This document shows positions 9,237-17,631 of a DNA stretch of 62,133 nt, piece by piece. The notes below the pieces were generated by a model. The model saw only the letters and a program-made list of their open reading frames with translations, was not told the DNA's origin and did no database searches. The stretch comes from Bacteroidota bacterium (GTDB lineage Bacteria > Bacteroidota > Ignavibacteria > Kryptoniales > JAKASW01), in the NCBI GenBank assembly GCA_023480735.1, contig JAMCXB010000026.1, positions 1 through 62,133 of the forward strand, in the 5' to 3' direction. A program made the position numbers and the translations under genes. Within the stretch, counting starts at the first letter, position 1. The number at the start of each line of letters is the position of its first letter.

Positions 9237-9716
9237 ATGCTTAATAGTGTGAATCAATTATTAGTCGTTGCAGCCGTGATGGCATTTGTGTTTCTGACAC
9301 CTCCGTTGGATATCGCGGCAAAAGGACAAGAATGGAAATCCAGCGAGGTCATCAGGCCGGAACAGTTAGCGAAAATGCTTTCCGGTAAATCGAAGCAGAA
9401 ACCGCTCGTGCTTCAGGTTGGTTTTGAATTTCTGTACCATGATGGGCACATTAGCGGATCAGAATGGGCCGGTCCAGCATCGCAGCAGGACGGGCTGAAC
9501 AGACTCACGAATGCTGTGAAAAACGTTCCGAAAAACCGGGAGATTATCCTCTATTGCGGTTGCTGTCCGTGGTCAGAATGCCCGAATATTCGTCCTGCGT
9601 TTGAGACACTTGAGAAACTCGGATTCAGTAACGTTAAGGTCATGTACGTCCACACAAATTTCGGGCAAGACTGGATCGACAGAGGATTCCCTGTTACAAA
9701 GGGGAACAAGCCATAG
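9237..9716 (+). CDS. Exported rhodanese-like protein
   Basis: This 159-residue protein has an N-terminal hydrophobic segment (about residues 7-22) that should export or anchor it, followed by a single rhodanese domain. The active-site loop begins at C107 in YCGCCPWSECPNI, so four cysteines (107, 109, 110 and 115) are crowded in the loop. This CGCCPW...CPN variant occurs in a subset of exported rhodaneses. The motif HDGHISGSEW corresponds to the conserved GHIpGA segment. An AGGAAG site lies 10 bases before the ATG. It precedes the RND efflux genes by 86 bases in the same direction, which suggests a role in periplasmic sulfur or thiophilic-metal handling (inference). Confidence 0.8.
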   Translation: MLNSVNQLLVVAAVMAFVFLTPPLDIAAKGQEWKSSEVIRPEQLAKMLSGKSKQKPLVLQVGFEFLYHDGHISGSEWAGPASQQDGLNRLTNAVKNVPKNREIILYCGCCPWSECPNIRPAFETLEKLGFSNVKVMYVHTNFGQDWIDRGFPVTKGNKP

Positions 9717-9738
9717 TGAACATGACAAATCTGTAATC

Positions 9739-9759
9739 TTCCGGTAAGGTTCCGGTAAG
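9739..9759 (+). promoter_or_regulatory. Tandem TTCCGGTAAG repeats upstream of efflux genes
   Basis: The 10-mer TTCCGGTAAG occurs twice, at 9739-9748 and 9750-9759, with an 11-base period, about 45 bases before the adaptor start. Two direct half-sites one helical turn apart are the usual layout for OmpR/CusR-family regulators. The CusR-like gene at 16684-17355 is the obvious candidate to bind here. Confidence 0.45.
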
Positions 9760-9802
9760 TCTTTCCTGTCTATATTTCTATAGCTTATTCAGGAAATAGA
9801 TT

Positions 9803-10867
9803 ATGAACAGAGGAAAGATTATAACTCTTGCGGCGGCTTTTGCGGCCATCTTTTCATTAGGAATATACGCCGCAAGACTTCTCGGAACTCCGACTCACGA
9901 GAGAGATGTTGGACGCGGATCGAACGACGACCGGACAGTGGCAGCCATGGCCGCGACTGCATCAGCACTCCAGATTGAGGGCCGCGTTTTGACCATCAGC
10001 AGCGAAAGCCAACGGGTCTCCGGGATCGTAACGAGGAGACTTCCGGCTTTCCCGCATCGGGGCAGCATCGCGGCGTACGGCGAGGTAATCGATCTTAGAA
10101 GTCTCATTGGACTTAGAAACACTTACACTACCGCCAAAGCAGAAGCTCGCAAGGCGGTCATCCAGCTCGAGATCTCCCGGAACGAATACTCGCGAGCGAA
10201 GACGATTTTCAATTCCACGAAGTATCTCTCACTGGAAAAGCTACAGAGTGCGGAAGCAGCCTTTGATTCTGATTTGGCTGATAGCGAAGCCGCCGTTCAA
10301 GATTTGTCCGGGCTGAAGGGTGAGATCACACAGGAGTGGGGTACTGTTATCGCTCGCTGGGTAACCGACAATTCTCCGGCAGCTGAAGAGCTTATAGATC
10401 ATAAGCTCACAATCATCGTCTTGACGATTCCTCCGAATTCAGGGATAAATGAAGCACCGCGAACTGCCGAGGTAGAATCAGCCGATGGGAAGGTACTCGA
10501 AGCCACGCTTGTGTCTTTTTCACCCGTTTCAAATCCAGCAATACAAGGAGTGACCTACTTCTATAGCGCTCTCACCAATCCATCCCTCTCGGTCGGAATG
10601 AACGTCGTTGCTCATTTAGCTGTCGGACGACAATCTATCGGTGTCGTAACTCCCGCATCAGCAGTTGTCTGGCAGAGCGGCAGCGCTTGGGTCTTTCTGC
10701 GAACGGGCAAGACCAATTTCGTTCGAAAAGAAATCGCCTTGACAGAACCGACTGAAGGTGGATGGTTTGTATCTCGCGGCGTCGACCCTGGAGATGAAAT
10801 TGTAGTAGATGGGGCTCAGCTTCTCCTTTCACAAGAATTCAATGGACAGGCGGCGGTCAACAATTAG
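9803..10867 (+). CDS. RND efflux periplasmic adaptor (membrane fusion protein)
   Basis: This 354-residue HlyD/CusB-type adaptor would link the inner-membrane pump to an outer-membrane channel. Residues 7-27 form a signal or anchor segment. The region around 100-180 is a helical hairpin with many Ala, Glu and Lys. The C-terminal half has beta-barrel and membrane-proximal strands, including VGMNVVAHLAVG and GDEIVVDGAQLLLSQEF. No His/Met-rich metal-binding N-terminal extension is visible. AGGAAA lies 9 bases upstream of the ATG. It is followed 63 bases later by the pump gene, so the two are probably co-transcribed. Confidence 0.85.
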   Translation: MNRGKIITLAAAFAAIFSLGIYAARLLGTPTHERDVGRGSNDDRTVAAMAATASALQIEGRVLTISSESQRVSGIVTRRLPAFPHRGSIAAYGEVIDLRSLIGLRNTYTTAKAEARKAVIQLEISRNEYSRAKTIFNSTKYLSLEKLQSAEAAFDSDLADSEAAVQDLSGLKGEITQEWGTVIARWVTDNSPAAEELIDHKLTIIVLTIPPNSGINEAPRTAEVESADGKVLEATLVSFSPVSNPAIQGVTYFYSALTNPSLSVGMNVVAHLAVGRQSIGVVTPASAVVWQSGSAWVFLRTGKTNFVRKEIALTEPTEGGWFVSRGVDPGDEIVVDGAQLLLSQEFNGQAAVNN

Positions 10868-10930
10868 AGACAACCATAACTCCGCGGATCAGAGAATAAG
10901 ACCCATTTCACCGACAAACTTTCACACTCT

Positions 10931-13900
10931 ATGCTGACATCCATCGTTCGTTTCTCTCTCAAGTTCAAAGGAATAATAATCGCCTTAGCGTGCGTGCTCC
11001 TCGCGTACGGCTTGTACAGCCTGAGTAATGCCAAGTATGACGTCTTTCCTGAATTTGCACCTGCACAGGTGGTGATCCAGACCGAAGCTCCGGGCCTTTC
11101 ACCTGAACAGGTAGAGCTTCTCGTTACGCAGCCAATTGAGAATGCTGTTAACGGCACAGTGGGCATAAGTTCGATGAGGTCCGGGTCGATACAAGGCATC
11201 TCCGTCATAACCATTACTTTCAAATCAGCAACCAACATCTATCTAGACAGGCAGATGGTGGCGGAACGTCTTTCCGAGATAGCAGGCCAACTTCCTGCAG
11301 GCGTAAAGGCGCCGGTTATCACGCCGCTCACTTCATCGACAAGCGTCGTCATGGCCATCGGACTCACTTCCGATTCCCTTTCGTTGATGGGCTTACGAAC
11401 CGTCGCGGACTGGACCATCAAACCGGGTCTCCTTGCCGTTCCGGGTGTTGCCAAGGTAGTGGTCTTCGGCGGCGAGGTAAAACAGCTGCAGGTTCAAGTC
11501 AGACCTGATCTTCTTTTCAAATACGGTTTGTCGATAAATGACGTGATCGACGCCGCGCGCCGGGCAACCGGAGTTGAAGGAGCCGGCTTTATCGACACGC
11601 CTAATCAGCGACTCACGATTCAAACCGAAGGACAGTCGCTCACACCTGCCGAGCTCGGCGATGCAGTCGTTCTTCAGAAGAATGGGGCGGACGTTTTGCT
11701 TAAAGACGTCGCGAGGGTAGTCGACGCACCGGCGCCGCCAATCGGCGCCGCGCAAGTCATGGGCAAACCGAGTATTCTCCTCATAATCTCCGCGCAGTAC
11801 GGGGCGAACACGCTTGATGTCACAAGGAAAGTCGACGAGGCGCTGAAGGAACTCTCGCCCAGTTTGAAGTCAGAGGGTGTCGTCATTCACCGGAACGTCT
11901 TCCGGGCGGCTGATTTCATCGAAACAGCAGTCCGGCATATTCGGACTTCCCTGCTGCTCGGCGCAATACTCGTCGTCCTGGTTCTCCTCCTTTTTCTTTT
12001 CAATCTCAGGACGGCTGCGATCTCGCTGACCGTCATTCCTCTTTCCCTTCTCACGGCCGTGATCGTACTCCAGAGCCTCGGATACAGCCTGAACACAATG
12101 ACGCTTGGCGGACTGGCAATCGCCATCGGCGAAGTGGTCGACGACGCAGTCATAGATGTCGAAAACATTCTTAGACGCCTGCGCGAGAACAAGATGTCCG
12201 CAAGTCCGAGACCGACATTCCGCGTCGTGCTCGACGCATCAATAGAAGTAAGAAGTGCCGTCGTCTATGCGACGTTCGCAGTGACACTCGTCTTCGTTCC
12301 AATTCTGACGATGACCGGTTTGGCCGGAAGGTTATTCTCACCTCTCGGCCTCGCATACATTTTTTCCATTCTAGCGTCGCTGTTATTTGCACTCACAATC
12401 ACTCCCGCGATGTGTCTTTTTCTTATAGGGCGTTCACATGCGGTCGATGCCGAACCACGTTTCACAATATGGCTGAAAAAGGGATACAAGGGCCTGTTGT
12501 CTGCGGTCGAGCGTCATTTCCGGGCTGTGATCTTTGGCGTGCTCATATTTATCCTGCTGGGAGTTTTGCTGATACCAACTTTGACAGGTTCCTTCCTTCC
12601 TCAATTCAGAGAGGGGAATTACATAATTCACATGGTCGAAGCTCCCGGTACTTCGCTCGAGGAAACGCTTTCATTGGGAGAACGTGTTACTCGACGGCTT
12701 TTGCAGATACCGTTTGTCGAATCGGTTTCTCAGGATGCCGGGCGCGCACAGTTGAGCGATGACACACACGGTACACATCAAAGCGAATTGTTGGTCAGGC
12801 TTAAGCCCATGAGCGGCAGTCAGGCACGCACTGCGCAGAACGTGATACGGAAAGCCCTGACAAGATTCGCGGGTGCAAACTTCTCGATGAATTCATTCCT
12901 GACCGAGAGAATCAATGAGACGCTTTCCGGCTACACGTCTGCTGTGGTCGTCAACATATTTGGGAACAATCTCGATACGCTCGACGACAAGGCACAGGAC
13001 ATCGCAAGTCTGCTCAGCAGAATTCGTGGAGCAACCGACGTCCAGCTTCAATCGCCGCCAGGAACGCCGCAGATGGTAGTGAGGCTTGAAAAATCCCAAC
13101 TTGAGCGCTGGGGATTCGAGCCCGTTGATGTCATGAACGCCGTGCAGACGGCTTACCAGGGAGACATCGTCGGACAAGTTTACGACGGCAACCGAGTGTT
13201 CGGCGTGTCGGTTATACTGGATTCCAAAGAAAGACACAACCCGGCAGAGGTTGGAAGTCTTCTCCTCCGCAACTCGAATGGAGTCTACGTTCGCCTCAGT
13301 CAGCTCGCTGACATTTACGAGAATTCCGGACGTTACATAATCCTCCATGAGGGGGCGCGTCGCGTTCAAACAATTACCTGCAACGTGAAAGGAAGAGGAG
13401 TGAGCTCGTTCGTGAACGAAGCGAGGAAACGAATCGCCTCCGCCGTTCCTTTCCCTCCCGGCACATACGTAACGTTCAGCGGTACAGCCCAAGCTCAGGC
13501 GCGGTCGAAACGGGACCTGCTGACCCATTCACTCTTCGCGGCGATCGGAATTCTCCTGCTGTTGTCCGTCGTCATGAAGAACTACAGGAACCTGTCATTA
13601 GTTCTGGTGAACCTGCCGTTTGCACTGGTGGGTGGAGTTCTAGCCGTCTTCATCACCGGCGGCGAAATGTCAGTCGGCTCACTTGTCGGATTTGTCACCC
13701 TGTTCGGAATTACATTGAGAAATTCAATAATGCTGATCTCGCATTATGAACACTTAGTGGAAACAGAAGGAATGAGTTGGTCGCTGGAAGCCGCGATGCG
13801 AGGCGCTTCGGAAAGATTGGTTCCTATCCTGATGACGGCAACCGTCACGGGATTGGGTCTCCTTCCTCTCGCGCTGGCAAGCGGGACCGCGGGAAGAGAG

Positions 13901-14014
13901 ATAGAAGGGCCGATGGCAATTGTCATTCTTGGCGGGCTTTTCACGTCGACGGCTCTCAACCTGTTGGTGTTGCCGACGCTGGCGTTGAAATTTGGGAAAT
14001 TTAAAACAGTATAA
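10931..14014 (+). CDS. HME-type RND efflux pump (CusA/CzcA family)
   Basis: This 1027-residue inner-membrane proton antiporter belongs to the heavy-metal efflux branch of the RND superfamily. The family start is visible: YDVFPEFAPAQVVIQTEAPG, then LSPEQVELLVTQPIENAVNG. In TM4 the charged motif reads EVVDDAVIDVENILRRL, carrying acidic residues of the kind used for proton relay in CzcA-type pumps. Two large periplasmic loops and 12 membrane segments are present, so the gene is full length. Which metal or other substrate is exported cannot be decided from the sequence. No outer-membrane factor gene follows; the channel must be encoded elsewhere. Confidence 0.93.
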   Translation: MLTSIVRFSLKFKGIIIALACVLLAYGLYSLSNAKYDVFPEFAPAQVVIQTEAPGLSPEQVELLVTQPIENAVNGTVGISSMRSGSIQGISVITITFKSATNIYLDRQMVAERLSEIAGQLPAGVKAPVITPLTSSTSVVMAIGLTSDSLSLMGLRTVADWTIKPGLLAVPGVAKVVVFGGEVKQLQVQVRPDLLFKYGLSINDVIDAARRATGVEGAGFIDTPNQRLTIQTEGQSLTPAELGDAVVLQKNGADVLLKDVARVVDAPAPPIGAAQVMGKPSILLIISAQYGANTLDVTRKVDEALKELSPSLKSEGVVIHRNVFRAADFIETAVRHIRTSLLLGAILVVLVLLLFLFNLRTAAISLTVIPLSLLTAVIVLQSLGYSLNTMTLGGLAIAIGEVVDDAVIDVENILRRLRENKMSASPRPTFRVVLDASIEVRSAVVYATFAVTLVFVPILTMTGLAGRLFSPLGLAYIFSILASLLFALTITPAMCLFLIGRSHAVDAEPRFTIWLKKGYKGLLSAVERHFRAVIFGVLIFILLGVLLIPTLTGSFLPQFREGNYIIHMVEAPGTSLEETLSLGERVTRRLLQIPFVESVSQDAGRAQLSDDTHGTHQSELLVRLKPMSGSQARTAQNVIRKALTRFAGANFSMNSFLTERINETLSGYTSAVVVNIFGNNLDTLDDKAQDIASLLSRIRGATDVQLQSPPGTPQMVVRLEKSQLERWGFEPVDVMNAVQTAYQGDIVGQVYDGNRVFGVSVILDSKERHNPAEVGSLLLRNSNGVYVRLSQLADIYENSGRYIILHEGARRVQTITCNVKGRGVSSFVNEARKRIASAVPFPPGTYVTFSGTAQAQARSKRDLLTHSLFAAIGILLLLSVVMKNYRNLSLVLVNLPFALVGGVLAVFITGGEMSVGSLVGFVTLFGITLRNSIMLISHYEHLVETEGMSWSLEAAMRGASERLVPILMTATVTGLGLLPLALASGTAGREIEGPMAIVILGGLFTSTALNLLVLPTLALKFGKFKTV

Positions 14015-14249
14015 GCAATGGCACCCCTGTCATGAAGGTAACCCCTCACTTATGGTTTCTCGCCAAGCCGCATATGAGCTCGCAAAGCGAACCGCTCGTC
14101 AACATTTCTTTGCGTTCTTGGCGCCTTTGCGAGAGAAATAACCCTTTCAGTGAGGCATTACGCCATGAAGTGCCGATTCCGTTGTTTTTTCCATCTTGGC
14201 ACTGTAATTTAGGGACGAAAGATGGGTCCACATTCAGGGCCCCAGAGAG
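14015..14249. other. Intergenic spacer with inverted CTCGCAAAG/CTTTGCGAG
   Basis: No gene is visible. CTCGCAAAG (about 14089-14097) and CTTTGCGAG (about 14133-14141) form an inverted pair around TTTCTTTGCGTTCTTGGCG. Similar boilerplate sequence is common in spacers of many bacteria. It could act as a bidirectional stem-loop after the pump gene. Confidence 0.3.
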
Positions 14250-14258
14250 GTGACTGAT

Positions 14259-14492
14259 ATGCAGCAGGTGAAGATTAGTATCGATGAAGAGCAGGTTGAT
14301 TTCTTGAATGAACACCAATCATTTGGTTTTAAGGACAAAAGCTCATTAGTCCGTAAAGCTATCGACCATTTCAGAAAAGAACTTGAGATTCAGAAACTGA
14401 AGAAGTCGGCTGAATTATACTCTGAGGTTTACAGCAAAGATTCTGAGCTTCAAGAATTGACAGGCTCTGCGCTCTCAGAATGGCCTGAATGA
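14259..14492 (+). CDS. Antitoxin, ribbon-helix-helix type
   Basis: A protein of about 77 residues begins at the ATG at 14259, which has GAGAGG eight bases upstream; a GTG at 14250 overlaps that site and is less likely to be used. The N-terminal VKISIDEEQVDFLNEH strand followed by two helices (FKDKSSLVRKAIDHF) is a ribbon-helix-helix DNA-binding fold. The acidic C-terminal tail (SELQELTGSALSEWPE) would wrap the toxin. It overlaps the MazF-like gene by four bases, the standard arrangement for co-translated toxin-antitoxin pairs. The complex probably represses its own promoter (family knowledge). Confidence 0.85.
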   Translation: MQQVKISIDEEQVDFLNEHQSFGFKDKSSLVRKAIDHFRKELEIQKLKKSAELYSEVYSKDSELQELTGSALSEWPE

Positions 14493-14845
14493 CTGAGCTC
14501 GAACGAGGAATGGTCATCGATGTGAATCTCGATCCTACACTGAGAGCCGAGACCGGAAAGATCAGGCCGTGCATCATCGTCACGAATGATGTTTACAATG
14601 AACGCGTTCCCGTTATTCAGGTAGTCCCCGTCACTGCATGGAACGAAAAGAAATCTCTGATAAGGACTAACGTGGTGATTGAGTCGACTGAGACAAACGG
14701 GTTGACAAAGAAATCCATTGCCGACTGCCTGCAAACAAGGCCGATAGACCATAGACTCAGATTAGTGAGAATAAGAGGAAGACTTTCTCCTCAGTTGCTT
14801 GCAAAGATCGATCAGGCTATAGCTGTTGTCTTCGGGATTCACTAG
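14489..14845 (+). CDS. MazF/PemK-type toxin (endoribonuclease)
   Basis: This 118-residue protein is of the PemK/MazF family, usually sequence-specific mRNA interferases. It shows the N-terminal ERGMVIDVNLDPT, KIRPCIIVTNDVYN (the conserved RP-x-hhhs strand) and TKKSIADCLQTRPIDHRLR (the usual S-x-hhxxQhRxID region). The length is normal and no defect is seen. It is coupled to the antitoxin by a four-base overlap (start 14489, antitoxin stop 14490-14492). Confidence 0.92.
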   Translation: MTELERGMVIDVNLDPTLRAETGKIRPCIIVTNDVYNERVPVIQVVPVTAWNEKKSLIRTNVVIESTETNGLTKKSIADCLQTRPIDHRLRLVRIRGRLSPQLLAKIDQAIAVVFGIH

Positions 14846-14932
14846 TCTTGAGGTAACACTTGAGCAGGCGATCGGGGACATCTGTCAACGGTCCGGAAAG
14901 ACCCCCGGACATTCTTCGAAATGATTCTATCC

Positions 14933-15163
14933 TTAAAGTTCCTCCAATTCCAGTTTCTTGACCCTTGTCCCGATCGCGCCGACGGTCCGGCCAAAATGTT
15001 TTGCCAATGCCTTGGCGCTCACCCCTTCACGGTACATTTCGGTCAATTCCTCGTCAAGGTCTTTCGTCCATGATCTGTAGGCTTCTTTATGCTTTGCCCT
15101 GGCTTCTTCAAACAGGATATACTCATACGGCAACCATGGATTCGACAGCTGAAATTTCTTCAA
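14933..15163 (-). CDS. Small helix-turn-helix protein
   Basis: This 76-residue protein has a C-terminal half that reads as a compact helical DNA-binding module: SWTKDLDEELTEMYREGVSA, then KALAKHFGRTVGAIGTRVKKLEL. The same SWT..DxxL...hxEGxS...hA..hGRT.GAI..Rh..L pattern is found as a C-terminal appendage of some helicases and nucleases in Bacteroidota-type genomes. Here it stands alone. The N-terminal NPWLPYEYILFEEARAKHKE may be a dimerisation or adaptor segment. Function is unknown. It ends 80 bases before the sensor-kinase gene stop region and is on the same strand, so it is not part of that operon's leader. Confidence 0.6.
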   Translation of the reverse strand: MKKFQLSNPWLPYEYILFEEARAKHKEAYRSWTKDLDEELTEMYREGVSAKALAKHFGRTVGAIGTRVKKLELEEL

Positions 15164-15242
15164 GTAGAAGTCGTGGGTTATCTCAATTTCACCTTGACAT
15201 GGTTCGCTATGATATACTCGGTGTGTTCTTCTCCGTTTCCCT

Positions 15243-16691
15243 TCAGTCTGGGAAGCTCAGCGTGACCTTCGTCCCCTTCCCCGGCTCACTTTTGACCGAT
15301 GCTGATCCGTGATGTAACTGCATGATTGATTTGACGATCGCCAGGCCGAGCCCGCTTCCAGGTTTGTTTTCCGACCTGGAAGAATCGGCGCGGTAGAAGC
15401 GGTCGAAAATTCTCCCGAGATGTTCCGGCTCGATTCCCATACCGTTATCGGCGACTGAGATGTTCAAGCCACCGTCGGTCCCCCATTCCACTCCAATCTC
15501 GATCTTTCCACCCTGGCGAGTATACCGAAGCGCATTGGAAATAAGATTGCTTAAAGCCTGCCTGAAGAAGGTCGGATCTGCGTTCACAAAGCCGCTCCCT
15601 GCAGCTGCAGAAGCTTTCCGGTAAGTCACGGTAACACCGCGCTCCTCCGCCATCGCTTCATAGAACTCAATGACATCTTCAATCTCCTTGCGCGGATCGA
15701 ATAGCTTCTTCTCAATACGGGCTTCGGAGCTTTCCGCTCGTGCAAGGAACAAGAGGCTCTCTATGACATGCGATAATCTGGAATATTCCTCCAGGCTCGA
15801 TTCGAGGACTTCGCGGTAATCTTCCACTACCCGCTCGCGTGACAAGGCGACCTCTGTTTCGCCAATGAGATTGTTAATGGGAGTCCTGAGTTCATGTGCG
15901 AGATCTGCAGAAAATTGCGTAAGTCGATTGAACGAGTCTTCCAGGCGATCGAGCATTCCGTCGAACGCGCCGGCGAGTTCGTTCAGCTCAAGGGGCCAGT
16001 CCGACTGACCAAGTCTCCTGTGGAGCTGATGGGCAGATATGTGCTGAACCGTCCTCGTGATTTTCTCGATGGGCTTCAGGCCCCTTCCTGCTACGAAGAC
16101 CCCAACACCAGCAGAGAGAAGTATGCCGGCTAGTAGGACCAAGAGAAGCCGGCTCCTGTAATCCGATATGAGCTCATCTTCGTGCGATATGTCGAGGGCA
16201 AGCTGCAATATTCTCGTTTGCCCCCTCGAGTCGCCCACCCGCGCCAGAGCCGTCATGACAAGCAAGCTGTGACCGTTTGTTGACTTCCTCATGGCGGCGT
16301 GAGAAGGAGTCTGCCCCAATCGGGCGGGCCTGGGAAAGATATAGGATGGAGCAACTGTGTCCATCTTGCCCGTTTCAATGAGTACCCTGCCTCTCGAGTC
16401 GAGAATCCGGGCGTAGTATTTCGCCAGTCTAAAAGGCGCAGTTTCCCACTCTACTTCTTCCTGGAGCACCTCCTTGTTATTCGGCGCCTCGGCAAGTATC
16501 TCTCTAAGAAGATTTATTTTGGCGGCTAGAAACTGACCGTCTTCTTTAGCAAGGCGGGTTGTGAGTACCCAATAGAGGAATACGGTTGAGATGAGGAGAA
16601 TGCCGAATGCCGAAACGACATAAAGGATTGTGAGCCTTCGTTTGATAGACCAGGCATTCGACTTCTCTTGTCCGGAAAAACTGTCAGTCAT
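15243..16691 (-). CDS. CusS-like sensor histidine kinase
   Basis: This 482-residue membrane kinase has a TM segment at about residues 20-43, a periplasmic sensor of about 140 residues, and a second TM at about 180-200. A HAMP linker follows ([19 protein letters not shown]). The HisKA helix has the phospho-histidine in [12 protein letters not shown]. The ATP domain has N-box [10 protein letters not shown] and G boxes [10 protein letters not shown] and GSGLGLAIV. Layout and length match heavy-metal sensor kinases (CusS/CzcS). Its start overlaps the response-regulator stop by eight bases, with the regulator first. The likely target is the efflux operon at 9.8-14.0 kb. Confidence 0.92.
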   Translation of the reverse strand: MTDSFSGQEKSNAWSIKRRLTILYVVSAFGILLISTVFLYWVLTTRLAKEDGQFLAAKINLLREILAEAPNNKEVLQEEVEWETAPFRLAKYYARILDSRGRVLIETGKMDTVAPSYIFPRPARLGQTPSHAAMRKSTNGHSLLVMTALARVGDSRGQTRILQLALDISHEDELISDYRSRLLLVLLAGILLSAGVGVFVAGRGLKPIEKITRTVQHISAHQLHRRLGQSDWPLELNELAGAFDGMLDRLEDSFNRLTQFSADLAHELRTPINNLIGETEVALSRERVVEDYREVLESSLEEYSRLSHVIESLLFLARAESSEARIEKKLFDPRKEIEDVIEFYEAMAEERGVTVTYRKASAAAGSGFVNADPTFFRQALSNLISNALRYTRQGGKIEIGVEWGTDGGLNISVADNGMGIEPEHLGRIFDRFYRADSSRSENKPGSGLGLAIVKSIMQLHHGSASVKSEPGKGTKVTLSFPD

Positions 16692-17355
16692 TCTCTATCA
16701 TGTATCCGACGCCGCGGACCGTCTGAATTAGTTTCTTCTCGAATGGATCATCAACTTTCCTTCGCAACCTTCTGACGGCAACGTCGACCACGTTCGTGTC
16801 ACTGTCGAAATTCATTCCCCAGACCTGGTCGGCGATGAGCGCGCGGGACACAACTTCCCCGCATCTTCGAGCAAGAAGCGCCAGCAGCGAAAACTCCTTT
16901 GGGGTAAGGTCTAGCTTCGTTCCCTGTCTTGCTGCCCGATGCCTGAGGAGGTCAATCTCCAAATCTGCAATGTTAAGAATGTCAGGCTGACGAACCGGGC
17001 CGCGGCGCAATACTGTCCTGACACGTGCAAGCAGCTCCGAGAAAGCGAACGGCTTCACAAGGTAATCGTCCGCACCGAGATCTAGTCCTTTGACGCGGTC
17101 CTGGACCGAGTCCTTTGCAGTCAGGAAAAGAACAGGTGTGGCGATTCCGCGGCGTCTGATCTCGGATAGGATGTCCCATCCATCCCGCCCCGGAAGCATG
17201 ACGTCCAGGATCACCAGCGCATATTCGTTCTTCTCCATGAGAGCCAATCCGCCGTCGCCTTCGGAAGAAGTGTCAACGACGAAGCCGTTCTCCGACAGGC
17301 CTTTCTTCAGATATGCAGCCGCTTTCGACTCATCTTCGACAATCAGTATTCGCAT
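16684..17355 (-). CDS. CusR-like OmpR-family response regulator
   Basis: This 223-residue transcription factor has a receiver domain with acidic pocket E7-D8, phospho-acceptor D51 in [11 protein letters not shown], the conserved threonine in FLTAKD, and lysine in YLVKPF. A winged-helix output domain follows ([15 protein letters not shown], ending [12 protein letters not shown] and VRGVGYMI). The close match in length and order to CusR/CopR, together with the neighbouring RND genes, suggests metal-responsive activation of efflux. An AGGAAA site precedes the ATG. The direct repeats at 9739-9759 are its most plausible binding site. Confidence 0.93.
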   Translation of the reverse strand: MRILIVEDESKAAAYLKKGLSENGFVVDTSSEGDGGLALMEKNEYALVILDVMLPGRDGWDILSEIRRRGIATPVLFLTAKDSVQDRVKGLDLGADDYLVKPFAFSELLARVRTVLRRGPVRQPDILNIADLEIDLLRHRAARQGTKLDLTPKEFSLLALLARRCGEVVSRALIADQVWGMNFDSDTNVVDVAVRRLRRKVDDPFEKKLIQTVRGVGYMIEND

Positions 17356-17372
17356 ACGTTTTCCTCATAAAT

Positions 17373-17579
17373 TTAACACGTAAACCGTTCAAAAGCCTTC
17401 TCATACGAGAGCGGCAGTGCCACTTTGGTCGGGTCAGTAGTCGGTATCACTGAATTCAGTTCAGCAATGAATGCTACTTCCGGTGCTTTCAGAGTTTGAA
17501 TAGACACCTTTTTGAAGTCGAGGATGAAGAAGACATATCCGTAAACAAGTCTGTCCGGGCAGGAATGATTCCATCGTTG
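17373..17579 (-). pseudogene. Possible gene remnant upstream of the response regulator
   Basis: On the minus strand 68 codons are open between stops and end FERFTC at 17373-17375, 17 bases before the response-regulator start. The translation (for example KVSIQTLKAPEVAFIAELN) looks protein-like, but there is no ATG; the first GTG is at codon 25. It may be the 3' end of a lost gene, or chance. The rest of 17356-17631 contains only the leader of bshA, with AAGGAGA just before its GTG. Confidence 0.2.
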
Positions 17580-17631
17580 TCATTGTTTACTTGGGTAAAG
17601 AAGACTAATTTTTTTCTAAGGAGAAGATCTC

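Noticed and set aside
14046-14318. 90-codon minus-strand frame after the RND pump
   Set aside because: It runs across a low-information spacer and the antitoxin gene, and its peptide (for example LSQRRQERKEM) is typical of translated spacer boilerplate.
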